NCBI GenBank assembly: GCA_049194865.1
Contig: JBLZWL010000029.1
Coordinates: 1 to 64,000, forward strand
Source: Myxococcus terminator_A
Lineage (GTDB): Bacteria; Myxococcota; Myxococcia; Myxococcales; Myxococcaceae
Length of the DNA stretch: 64,000 nt
Direction of reading: 5' to 3'
A program made the position numbers and the translations under genes. Shown here piece by piece: positions 24,430-31,953 of this stretch. Numbering within the stretch: position 1 is the stretch's first letter; each line of letters opens with the position of its first letter. The notes below the pieces were generated by a model that saw nothing but the letters and a program-made list of their open reading frames with translations, had not been told where the DNA came from and did no database searches.

Positions 24430-25930
24430 GACGCGCCTCTTGGAGTCGGGGACGCAGGCCCGGGTCGGCGGCCCACAGGTGTTGCGCGGCGTAGGCCCGC
24501 CAGGGCCTCCAGGGCTCCGCGCGTTGAAGCAGGTCCTCGGGAGTGGGGCGCGCGCCCGCGTCCGTCGCCGCGCTCCGCAAGAGCGCCACGTCGCTGGCGG
24601 GGAACGCGTCCGTCTCGCGCAGCGCTCGCAGGGCGATGTACTGCGCGGTCCACTCGCCCACGCCCCGGATGGAGCGCAGCCGGGTGATGCCTTCCTCCAC
24701 CGTGCCGAAGGGATGGAACAGCAGCGGGTCCGCGAGCGCCGCTTCCGCCAGGGCCTTCAGCGACGCCTTCCGCGCGGAGGGCATCCCCAGCGCACTCAGG
24801 TCCGTCGCCACGACGCGTTCGGGAGAGGGGAAGGCCCGTGACAGGCCGGAGGGGAGTCCTTCCGGTGGGGCTTCGCCGCACAGCACCACGAGTTGATTCG
24901 CGAGCCTGCGCGCGGCCTCCACCGTCACCTGCTGACCGAGGATGGCGCGCACCGCGAGCTCGAAGCCATCCCACGCACCGGGGGCGCGCAGCCCGGGCCG
25001 CAGCGCCACGAGGGGCGCCAGGAAGGGGTCCTTGGAGAGGTGCGCGCCAATGACCTCGATGTCCGCGCCCACGTCGAACACCCTGCGCACGCGCGCGATG
25101 ATGGCCGGGAGCGCCTGGACGCGGGGGAAGCGAATCTTCACCACGAGGTTGTCGCGCGCGGGCTCGTGCGTCACCTCCACGGTGCCCACGGCGCCGTCCT
25201 GGGCCACGGTGCGCAGGTAGCGCGTGTCGGAGACCTGCTCCACGCCCTGGATGGCGCGCGCGGACAGATACGAGAGCATGGCGGCCCAGTCATACGGTGG
25301 CCGGTAGCGCAGGCGCAGCGTCACGCCCGCGTCCGCCACCGCGCTGGCCGTCGTCTCCACGGCCTGCTTGCGGCGAAGGGCGCCCGGGGGCCGCTGGTAG
25401 AGGCCCTGGAACGTCTCGTTGAAGCGCCGGATGCTGCCGAAGCCCGCGGCGAGCGCGACTTCGGCCAGCGGCATCCGCGTCTCCTGGATGAGCTGCTTGG
25501 CGAAGAGCACGCGCCGCGTCTGCGCGACGGCCACGGGCGTGGCGCCGAGGTGTTGCTTGAAGAGGCGGCGGAGCTGTCGTCCTCCCACGCCGAGGCGTTC
25601 CGCGAGCGCGTCCACGCCGGCCTCGCCGCCGTCCAGCGCGCCCTCCGCGATGAGGGCCAGCGCGCGCGACACGGTGTTGGAGGTGCCGCGCCAGGACGCG
25701 AGGTCCGGGGCCGTCTCGGGTCGGCAGCGCAGGCAGGGCCGGAAGCCCTCCTCCTGGGACGCGGCGGCGGAGGCGAAGAAGCGGCAGTTCTCCCGCTTCG
25801 GCGTGCGTGCGGGGCAGATGGGCCGGCAGTAGATGCCGGTCGACGTCACCGCGACGAAGAGGCGGCCGTCGAAGCGGGCATCGCGCGTCTGGAGCGCGCG
25901 GTAGCAGGCGTCGGAGTCGAGCAGGTCCAT
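24422..25930 (-). CDS. Ada-type regulator fused to AlkA-type 3-methyladenine glycosylase
   Basis: This 502-residue fusion starts with an Ada zinc domain (Cys35, Cys39, Cys66 and Cys69 in TGIYCRPICPART and FRPCLRCRPE), followed by an AraC-type DNA-binding region (about 85-180; VALAAGFGSIRRFNETFQ). The C-terminal half is an AlkA-like glycosylase: an N-terminal AlkA fold (about 205-285), then HhH-GPD (AVRAILGQQVTVEAARRLA, IRGVGEWTAQYIALRAL, FPASDVALLR with the catalytic Asp). It senses methyl phosphotriesters and excises alkylated bases in one chain, as in some actinobacterial and proteobacterial Ada-AlkA proteins. It is the first gene of an operon with ogt. Confidence 0.93.
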   Translation of the reverse strand: MDLLDSDACYRALQTRDARFDGRLFVAVTSTGIYCRPICPARTPKRENCRFFASAAASQEEGFRPCLRCRPETAPDLASWRGTSNTVSRALALIAEGALDGGEAGVDALAERLGVGGRQLRRLFKQHLGATPVAVAQTRRVLFAKQLIQETRMPLAEVALAAGFGSIRRFNETFQGLYQRPPGALRRKQAVETTASAVADAGVTLRLRYRPPYDWAAMLSYLSARAIQGVEQVSDTRYLRTVAQDGAVGTVEVTHEPARDNLVVKIRFPRVQALPAIIARVRRVFDVGADIEVIGAHLSKDPFLAPLVALRPGLRAPGAWDGFELAVRAILGQQVTVEAARRLANQLVVLCGEAPPEGLPSGLSRAFPSPERVVATDLSALGMPSARKASLKALAEAALADPLLFHPFGTVEEGITRLRSIRGVGEWTAQYIALRALRETDAFPASDVALLRSAATDAGARPTPEDLLQRAEPWRPWRAYAAQHLWAADPGLRPRLQEARHG

Positions 25931-25973
25931 GCCCGGACAGTGTCACCCAGGGCCTGGCCACGCTCGCGGTTTT

Positions 25974-26084
25974 CGGACATCGATGACCCGTGCCCTCCGG
26001 ACAGGCGAAGGGGGCCTCCCACCGTTGCCGGCGAGAGGTCCTTCCAAGATGCGACTGCTTGGGGGCTGGCCAGGCCGCCGTGCG
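25974..26084. repeat. Left imperfect direct repeat: fossil of the cbs 3' end and terminator
   Basis: By hand alignment these 111 bases match 27847-27953 in the same orientation at roughly 80-85%, with two 2-base indels. The copy contains a decayed version of the cbs terminator hairpin (26012-26041) and the last cbs codons, but the cbs stop CTA (minus strand TAG) reads CCA here. It lies just upstream of the Ada-AlkA start. I infer it is what remains of an ancestral cbs end after the two-gene module between the repeats was inserted. Confidence 0.75.
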
Positions 26085-26150
26085 AGTACGCTCTGACTGA
26101 GAACCCGCGCAGCCTGCGAATCGCGGCACACCGCTCGGAAGGATGTCGCC

Positions 26151-27062
26151 ATGCGATTCAAAGCACGCATCGCACTTTTGTTCCTCCTCCTGCTCCCGGC
26201 CTGCGCCACGACGGCGCCAGACCGAGGGAAAGGGGAGGGCTTGGACCCGAGTTACGCCAATCTCCAGCGGGCGGCGTTGTACCCCTGGGCGGACGACGGG
26301 CGATGTGCGGTGCGCGAGGCTTCCAATGAATGGCCCGTCCTGGCGGAGCGGTGCTTTCACGCTCTTGAACATGAGCGGGTCAGATTTCGCGATGTCACGG
26401 GGAGATGCGCTGTCGCCTCCGCGGGCATGGGCGTCGCGACAGTGGCACTCTGCGTCTTCGTGGCACCTGAGGTCCTCGTTGGAGCGGTGATCATCACAGG
26501 CGCTGTCGTCGTGGGTGTCGCCATCATGGCGGGCCTGGATGCCTACGAACGGAACGCATCCCGCGAGCGTGCAGGACCTACGACTCGGACACTGCCCTCT
26601 CTTGAGCAGGAACCCTCGGCGAACGGGGAGCCCACGCAAAGGGGCCAGGGCCGGGACTGGTTCCCACCCACCTCCTCCGATACGGCGGAGCACCACCCTG
26701 GTTGCGAGCCCGTCCCGGTTCCGCATGCAGGAGAGGATGATCCGCACAACGAGTGTGCCGACAGGGTTCCCCCCAATCGATATCCCGGCATGGACGTGCT
26801 CGTTGGCGGCAAGCGCTTTGATGCGCTGCAAGTTGGCGCGCGAGTACTGTGGGAAATCAAAACCCATCGCTTCGAGACGTACACGGAGTTCCTCCGGAAT
26901 CAAGTGGCCGAAGACCAGGCCGAAGAGTTTCAGGAGTCGCGCGCCATCGCGGTGGCGTGTGGATATGATTTCATCGTGGGGGTGAGCGGTGCCGCGCATC
27001 GAGAAGCGCTGCTGCGAGAAGACTTCACCCTCAAAATCGTCGTCACGGGATGCAACCGATGA
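26151..27062 (+). CDS. Lipoprotein with PD-(D/E)XK nuclease-like C-terminus (DUF6310-like)
   Basis: This 303-residue protein has a lipoprotein signal (LLFLLLLPAC, Cys18), a long hydrophobic stretch (about residues 88-128, one or two membrane helices), a Pro/Glu linker and a C-terminal domain. In that domain, RFDALQVGARVLWEIKTHRF carries Asp224, Glu235 and Lys237 in the D...ExK arrangement of restriction-type nucleases, followed by LRNQVAEDQAEEFQESRAIA and GYDFIVGVSGAAHREALL. From memory I associate this with DUF6310, found in myxobacteria. It overlaps the next gene by 4 bases (ATGA). A nuclease toxin paired with a protector is inference. The exported, membrane-anchored form is odd for a cytoplasmic nuclease. 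Confidence 0.72.
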   Translation: MRFKARIALLFLLLLPACATTAPDRGKGEGLDPSYANLQRAALYPWADDGRCAVREASNEWPVLAERCFHALEHERVRFRDVTGRCAVASAGMGVATVALCVFVAPEVLVGAVIITGAVVVGVAIMAGLDAYERNASRERAGPTTRTLPSLEQEPSANGEPTQRGQGRDWFPPTSSDTAEHHPGCEPVPVPHAGEDDPHNECADRVPPNRYPGMDVLVGGKRFDALQVGARVLWEIKTHRFETYTEFLRNQVAEDQAEEFQESRAIAVACGYDFIVGVSGAAHREALLREDFTLKIVVTGCNR

Positions 27063-27817
27063 CATCGCGAAAGAGCCTCGATTTGGCTGTCTATGCCCCC
27101 GCTCTCGTGGGGCAGGACAGTCGCCCACTTGCTGTCGTCCGTGGCATGGAACGGGCGCTACCCGGTTTGCGCCTGGAGTGGGAAGTGGGGAAGGGAGGAC
27201 GTCTCATCGAACTACCGCAAAGAGATGTCTGGCTCGCCGAGGCGGCGGCAACCCGCGGAAAGATTCCCCTCCTGTGCAACGGTGACGAAAGCTATCCCGT
27301 GACGCTCTCCGGGTCGAAAAGGCCCGGGATACTGTCACCGGGCGGCCAACCGCTGTTCAACGTCCGCTCGGAGTTGCCGCTCGACGCGACCATCGTGGCT
27401 GCGGCAGGGAAGATGTTGGAGCACGTCGCGGAGGGCGCACGAGCGTTCTGGGGGCATGCGACGCCTGACGCCGCCGCGCTGGCCATCGCCGAGCAGATAG
27501 CACCCACGCTGGAAGGGCCGCCGTCCCCATCCCGAGGACTTCCCGCCCTCAAGCTCTTCGATCACCTCCGCTCTCCCGAGATTCCCTTTCACCTGGGGTG
27601 GTTGAACTACTGGTCGGATGCCGCCGCGCGGGTCGTCGGCTTTCCGGACACCTCGCGCGATGCGGAGTTGCTCTCACGGGCGCGGCGCACGGCGGGTGGA
27701 TGGGTCGTGCAACTCACGGATGCGCCGCTGGACCTCGACAACCCCGAGCACCTCGATGCACTCCTGCGCGCCTATGAGCGCTTCCCTGAAATAGGCGGGC
27801 GCATCGCTTCGCGCTGA
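27059..27817 (+). CDS. Cytoplasmic partner protein (DUF5953-like), possible immunity protein
   Basis: This 252-residue protein has no signal peptide or membrane segment. It begins SLDLAVYAPALVGQDSRPLAVV, and its C-terminus has HLGWLNYWSDAAARVVGFPD followed by VVQLTDAPLDLDNPEHLDAL and YERFPEIGGR. The layout resembles polymorphic-toxin immunity proteins of the Imm52 type and what I remember as DUF5953 of myxobacteria. ATG 27059 overlaps the stop of the nuclease-like lipoprotein gene, which argues for balanced co-expression. ATG 27050 is also possible. No catalytic motif is visible. The immunity role rests on pairing and resemblance only. Confidence 0.7.
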   Translation: MTSRKSLDLAVYAPALVGQDSRPLAVVRGMERALPGLRLEWEVGKGGRLIELPQRDVWLAEAAATRGKIPLLCNGDESYPVTLSGSKRPGILSPGGQPLFNVRSELPLDATIVAAAGKMLEHVAEGARAFWGHATPDAAALAIAEQIAPTLEGPPSPSRGLPALKLFDHLRSPEIPFHLGWLNYWSDAAARVVGFPDTSRDAELLSRARRTAGGWVVQLTDAPLDLDNPEHLDALLRAYERFPEIGGRIASR

Positions 27818-27846
27818 TGTCGCGCGGACGCTGACGAACCCACCAC

Positions 27847-27953
27847 CGGACATCGATGCCCCGTGCCCCGGACGCGCGAAGGGCCTCCCACCGTTGCTGG
27901 TGAGAGGCCCTCTGGAATCGCGACTGCCTGGAGGCCGACTAGGCCGCCGTGCG
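27847..27953. repeat. Right direct repeat: 3' end and downstream region of cbs
   Basis: These 107 bases contain the last five codons of cystathionine beta-synthase (stop at 27939-27941), its terminator hairpin and about 35 further bases. They match 25974-26084. The repeat pair brackets the module 26151-27817. This copy keeps the intact stop codon and the better hairpin, so it is the functional one. Confidence 0.75.
27881..27910 (-). terminator. Terminator of cbs
   Basis: GGGCCTCCCACC and GGTGAGAGGCCC form a 12-base stem with a 6-base loop. Read on the minus strand the only non-Watson-Crick pair is a U-G. It lies 29 bases past the cbs stop codon. No strong T run follows. Confidence 0.7.
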
Positions 27954-29306
27954 GTGCAGGAAGTCGATGAGGTCGATCTTCGTGACGATGGCGACGACCT
28001 TCTCGCCCTCCTTCACGACGGCCACGTGGTCCTGCGCGAAGACCTCACGCAGCCGCGAGATGCTCGTGTCCAGCGACAGCGCGCCCTGGAGCGGCGCGAC
28101 GATGGCGTCGATGGTGTCCGCGAACTTCGCCTTCCCGGCGACGAGCGCGTTGAGCAGGTCGTACTCGTGAACCATGCCGACCGCGCGTCCATCCTCGGAC
28201 ACCACCGGCATCTGGCTGATGCCGTGGCTGCGCATCGTCTCCACCACCTGGTCCACCCGGTCGCCCTTGCGCGCCGTCTTCACGTCGCGCTGCTTGCTCC
28301 CGATGATGTCGCGCACCGTGCCGGTGCCCTTCTCCTCGGCGAACCCGTTGTCGCGCATCCACTCGTCCGAGTGGAACTTGCTGATGTAGCTGCTGCCGGA
28401 GTCGGGGAGCACGACGACAATCGTCTTGCCCTTGCCCACTTCCTTCGCCAGCTGCACGGCCACGTGCACCGCCGCGCCGGAGGAGCCACCCGCGAAGATG
28501 CCCTCCTCGCGCGCCAGCCGCCGCGCCGCCGCGAAGCACTGGCGGTCATCCACCTGCCGCACGTCGTCCACGACCTTGAAGTCCATGGCGCCGCACAGCA
28601 TGTCCTCGCCGATACCTTCGACCTTGTACACGTGCGGCTCGGTCAGCTTGCCCGTCTTGAAGTAGCCCTCGTAGACGGAGCCCTCCGGGTCCACGCCCAC
28701 GTTCTTCAGGCCGGGGATCTTCTCCTTGAGGAACTTGCCCGCGCCGCTCATCGTCCCGCCCGTGCCCAGGCCGGAGACGAAGTAGTCCATCTTGCCGCCC
28801 GTCTGCTCCAGAATCTCCGGGCCGGTGAGCTTGTAGTGCGCCTCGATGTTGTCGGGGTTGTGGTACTGGTTCAGCATGAACGCGCCCGGCGTCTCACGGT
28901 GCAGCCGCTTGGCCGTCTCGTAGTAGCTGCGGGGGTCCTCGGCCGCGACGTTCGTCGGCGTCACCACCACGTGCGCGCCCAGCGCCTTCAGGCGGTTGAT
29001 CTTCTCCAGCGACATCTTGTCCGGCATCGTGAAGATGCACTTGTAGCCCTTCACCGCCGCCGCCAGCGCCACGCCCATGCCGGTGTTGCCGGACGTGTTC
29101 TCCACAATCGTGCCGCCGGGCTTGAGCTTCCCCTCCCGCTCGGCCTTCTCGATGATGTACAGCGCCATGCGGTCCTTGATGGACGCGCCCGGGTTCATGA
29201 ACTCGCACTTCACGAGCACGGTCGCGTCGTTCGGTCCGACGAGCTTGTTGAGCTTGACCAGGGGCGTGTTGCCAATGGCGGTGAGAATGGTGTCGTGGAT
29301 GTCCAT
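27939..29306 (-). CDS. cbs: Cystathionine beta-synthase with tandem CBS domains
   Basis: This 455-residue PLP enzyme condenses serine (or an activated serine) with homocysteine to cystathionine. The catalytic part (about 1-320) has GNTPLVKLNKL, the PLP lysine in NPGASIKDRMALYI, VENTSGNTGMGVALAA and GLGTGGTMSGAGKFLKE. Two CBS domains follow (about 335-455; ARKGDRVDQVVETMRSHGIS and HDHVAVV-type repeats), as in eukaryotic enzymes where they bind SAM or adenosyl ligands. No heme-binding N-terminus is present. With the gamma-synthase/lyase at 11244 it could complete transsulfuration. A candidate promoter lies at 29343-29372. Confidence 0.93.
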   Translation of the reverse strand: MDIHDTILTAIGNTPLVKLNKLVGPNDATVLVKCEFMNPGASIKDRMALYIIEKAEREGKLKPGGTIVENTSGNTGMGVALAAAVKGYKCIFTMPDKMSLEKINRLKALGAHVVVTPTNVAAEDPRSYYETAKRLHRETPGAFMLNQYHNPDNIEAHYKLTGPEILEQTGGKMDYFVSGLGTGGTMSGAGKFLKEKIPGLKNVGVDPEGSVYEGYFKTGKLTEPHVYKVEGIGEDMLCGAMDFKVVDDVRQVDDRQCFAAARRLAREEGIFAGGSSGAAVHVAVQLAKEVGKGKTIVVVLPDSGSSYISKFHSDEWMRDNGFAEEKGTGTVRDIIGSKQRDVKTARKGDRVDQVVETMRSHGISQMPVVSEDGRAVGMVHEYDLLNALVAGKAKFADTIDAIVAPLQGALSLDTSISRLREVFAQDHVAVVKEGEKVVAIVTKIDLIDFLHRTAA

Positions 29307-29669
29307 CGCGGCTTCCAGAAAAAGGGGGGTTCGCGGCGCGTCTTATATGCCGCCCGAGGGGCCCGGTCGACAGCGGGAGTCCATCTCCCCGGTCGGGAAG
29401 TAACAGAGCCCCTCCCCGGGGACTTCCCCCGTGTCCCGCGGGCACCAGGACCTTGTGTGTCTCCTGACGCCATGCCAGGAGGAAGGAGCCTGCTTCTCCA
29501 GGGAGCGGCCGGGCTCGCGACGCGCCGCGTGGTGTCTCGGGTATCGGCGTCGCTTACGTGACAGCCCGAAGGGCCAGGGGGCAATCGCCACGCTGGGGCT
29601 TTGACGCGGAAAGTCGCCCCTCCCATACTCGGGAGCCTCTCCCAACCCCCATTGGAGAACCCCGTCGAT
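29307..29669. other. Intergenic region between divergent cbs and amgK-like genes
   Basis: These 363 bases hold the start regions of two divergent genes. Apart from the candidate cbs promoter I see GC-rich short inverted repeats around 29410-29450 (CCCCGGGG-type) of no clear role. There is no gene or RNA I can support. Confidence 0.45.
29343..29372 (-). promoter_or_regulatory. Candidate sigma-70-type promoter of cbs
   Basis: On the minus strand TGTCGA and ATATAA are separated by 18 bases, and the -10 lies 36 bases before the cbs ATG. ATATAA is one of few AT-rich hexamers in this GC-rich gap. The -35 match is weak, so this is a suggestion only. Confidence 0.35.
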
Positions 29670-30710
29670 ATGGAACTCGAGGCCGCCCTGCGCGACCAGG
29701 TGGGACAGGCCATTGGCCGTCCCGTTCCCCATGCTCCCATCAAGAAGCTGAAGGGAGACGCGAGCAATCGCTCGTATTACCGCGTCGGCGCGCCCCCGGA
29801 GAGCTGGGTGGTGATGGTGATGCCGCTGGACGCGACGAAGAAGAGCGAGGAGGCCACCAAGGGTGAGCCTCCGAAAGAGCTGCCCTTCGTCAATGTGCAC
29901 CGCTACCTGAACAAGCTCGGCGTGCGCGTGCCCGCCATCCTCCGCTACGACGAGCCGGCGGGGATGATGGTGATTGAAGACCTGAGCGACATCACCTTCG
30001 AGTCCGCGCTGGAAGGCGGCAAGCACAACCACGCGCTCTACACCCGCGCGGTGGACCTGCTCGCGCGGCTGCGGGTGCAGGCGGAGAAGCACCAGGACCC
30101 GGACTGCCTGGCCTTCACGCGCTCGTTCGACGAGGACCTGTACGACTGGGAGCTTCACCACTTCCGCGAGTGGGGCCTGGAGGCGTGGAGCGGCAAGAAG
30201 CCCACGGACGCCGAGCGCACCTGGCTGGACGCCACGTTCCGCGACATCGCGAAGCAGCTCGCCGCCGCGCCCCGGGGCTTCACGCACCGCGACTACCAGA
30301 GCCGCAACATCATGGTGAAGGAGGGCGAGCTGGTCGTCATCGACTTCCAGGACGCGCTCCAGGGCCCGCGCCAGTACGACCTGGTGGCGCTCCTGCGCGA
30401 CAGCTACGTGGAGCTGGACCGCGCCTTCGTGGACGCGATGCTGGACCGCTACATCGCCACCTTCCAGGAGGCGAGCGGCGAGCGCATCGACGCGGTGGAG
30501 TTCAAGGCGTTCTTCGATTTGCTCACCGTGCAGCGCAAGCTGAAGGACGCGGGCCGCTTCGAGTTCATCAACCGCGTGAAGGGCAACCCGGGCTTCCTCG
30601 TCTCCATCCCCGCGTCGCTGCGCTACGTGCGCGAGGCGTTCCGTCAGCGGCCGGAGCTGCGAGAGTTGCAGGAGCTGGTGGCGAAGTACGTGCCCGAGCT
30701 GGCGGCCTGA
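29670..30710 (+). CDS. amgK: AmgK-like sugar kinase (aminoglycoside phosphotransferase fold)
   Basis: This 346-residue kinase-fold protein resembles AmgK, which phosphorylates the anomeric position of MurNAc/GlcNAc in the MurU peptidoglycan-recycling route. KKLKGDASNRSYYRV forms the ATP-binding start, MMVIEDLSDITFESAL the hinge, FTHRDYQSRNIMV the catalytic loop (Asp in HRD) and LVVIDFQDALQGPRQYDL the metal-binding segment. ATG 29670 starts at the conserved region. The stop is 31 bases before a MurU-type nucleotidyltransferase gene, the same pairing as in Pseudomonas, which supports the assignment over a generic aminoglycoside kinase. Confidence 0.87.
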   Translation: MELEAALRDQVGQAIGRPVPHAPIKKLKGDASNRSYYRVGAPPESWVVMVMPLDATKKSEEATKGEPPKELPFVNVHRYLNKLGVRVPAILRYDEPAGMMVIEDLSDITFESALEGGKHNHALYTRAVDLLARLRVQAEKHQDPDCLAFTRSFDEDLYDWELHHFREWGLEAWSGKKPTDAERTWLDATFRDIAKQLAAAPRGFTHRDYQSRNIMVKEGELVVIDFQDALQGPRQYDLVALLRDSYVELDRAFVDAMLDRYIATFQEASGERIDAVEFKAFFDLLTVQRKLKDAGRFEFINRVKGNPGFLVSIPASLRYVREAFRQRPELRELQELVAKYVPELAA

Positions 30711-30741
30711 GCCAGTCGCTCGGCGAAGAGGGGAGTCGACA

Positions 30742-31773
30742 ATGAAGGCGATGGTCCTCTGCGCGGGGCTGGGAACCCGCCTGCGTCCGTTGACGGAGCG
30801 CTGGCCCAAGCCGGCGCTCCCGTTCCTGGGACAGCCGCTCTTGCGCTACCACCTGGCGGTGCTCAAGGCCGCGGGCGTCACGGCGGTGGGCATCAACACC
30901 CACCACCTGCCGGACACCATGGAGGAGGTGGCTCGCGAGGAGTGTGAGCGCGCGAAGCTGCCGCTGCACGTGGTGCGCGAGCCCGTCATCCAGGGCACCG
31001 GCGGCGGCATCCGAGGCCTGCGCGACTTCCTCTCCGACGGAGACTTCCTCGTCTTCAACGGCGACATCCTCTACCCGGTGGACCTGCGTCCCGTGGTGGC
31101 GATGCACCAGGCGTCCGGTGCGCTGGCGACCATGGTGCTGCTGCCGATGCCGGAGGGGGAGCAGTACGCGGCGGTGGAGCTGGATGCGTCCGGGCGCGTG
31201 CGGCGCATCGCGGGGCACGGGCCTGGAGGCGAGGGCCTGAAGCCGTGGCACTTCACGGGCGTGCACGTCATGTCCCCGCGCGTCTTCGACTTCATGAGCG
31301 CGGAGGGGCCCGAGGACATCAACCGCGAGGTCTACGCGCGCGCCATGGCCCAGGGGCAGGTGGTGCGCGGCGTGCGAGTGGATGGCTACTGGTCGGATTT
31401 GGGCACGCCGTCGCGTTATCTGGCCACGGTGCGAGACGTGCTCGCCGGCCGTGTGAGGCTGGAGTGGCTGGGGGCGGACTCACCGCTCGCCGGCACGGTG
31501 CGCGGGCCGGGCTCCTCGTGGGCGCATCCGGACGCGCACGTGTGTGGAGCGAAGGTGGATGGCCCCGCCTGGTTCGGTCGCGGCGTCACGGTGGCGGAGG
31601 GCGCCGTCGTGGGCGAGTCCGTGTCGCTGGGCGCCGGGGTGAAGGTGGACGCGGGGGCTCGGCTCCAGAGCACCGCTGTCTTCGAGCAGACGGCGATTGC
31701 GCCGGGTGAGACGCTCACGGAGGTGCTCGCGTGGCGGGAGCACCGGATTCCCGCGCCGCTGTCGGGCCGCTGA
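30742..31773 (+). CDS. murU: MurU-like nucleotidyltransferase
   Basis: This 343-residue protein joins a sugar 1-phosphate to a nucleotide. The N-terminal catalytic domain has VLCAGLGTRLRPLTERWPKP (nucleotide loop and catalytic Lys), VIQGTGGGIRGLRDFL and VFNGDILYPVD (metal-binding Asp), and it continues to VDGYWSDLGTPSRYLA. The C-terminal about 100 residues add a left-handed beta-helix-like tail (GAVVGESVSLGAGVKVDAGA), which Pseudomonas MurU lacks. Coupled to AmgK it would make UDP-MurNAc or UDP-GlcNAc while bypassing de novo synthesis. A GDP-mannose-type pyrophosphorylase is the main alternative. GAGGGGAG precedes the ATG. Confidence 0.83.
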   Translation: MKAMVLCAGLGTRLRPLTERWPKPALPFLGQPLLRYHLAVLKAAGVTAVGINTHHLPDTMEEVAREECERAKLPLHVVREPVIQGTGGGIRGLRDFLSDGDFLVFNGDILYPVDLRPVVAMHQASGALATMVLLPMPEGEQYAAVELDASGRVRRIAGHGPGGEGLKPWHFTGVHVMSPRVFDFMSAEGPEDINREVYARAMAQGQVVRGVRVDGYWSDLGTPSRYLATVRDVLAGRVRLEWLGADSPLAGTVRGPGSSWAHPDAHVCGAKVDGPAWFGRGVTVAEGAVVGESVSLGAGVKVDAGARLQSTAVFEQTAIAPGETLTEVLAWREHRIPAPLSGR

Positions 31774-31953
31774 CCGCACCTGTCTCCGCGCGCACGGAGC
31801 CGGCTCGAAAAGGGTCGGCTACCGCACGGCGTGCGAGCGAGCTCTGTCCTCCGCGCGAAGGTCGCCGTTTCGGACAATGGGCCCTACCTTTGGCCACGGA
31901 CAGCCTGCCTGGGCCGGGGGAGTTCGGCGCGGGAACAAGGGGAGGTCCGGGGC

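Noticed and set aside
25974..26084. Left repeat as a mobile-element end (inverted repeat or IS remnant)
   Set aside because: It has no inverted partner and matches the cbs 3' end and terminator in direct orientation, so a duplicated gene end explains it better.
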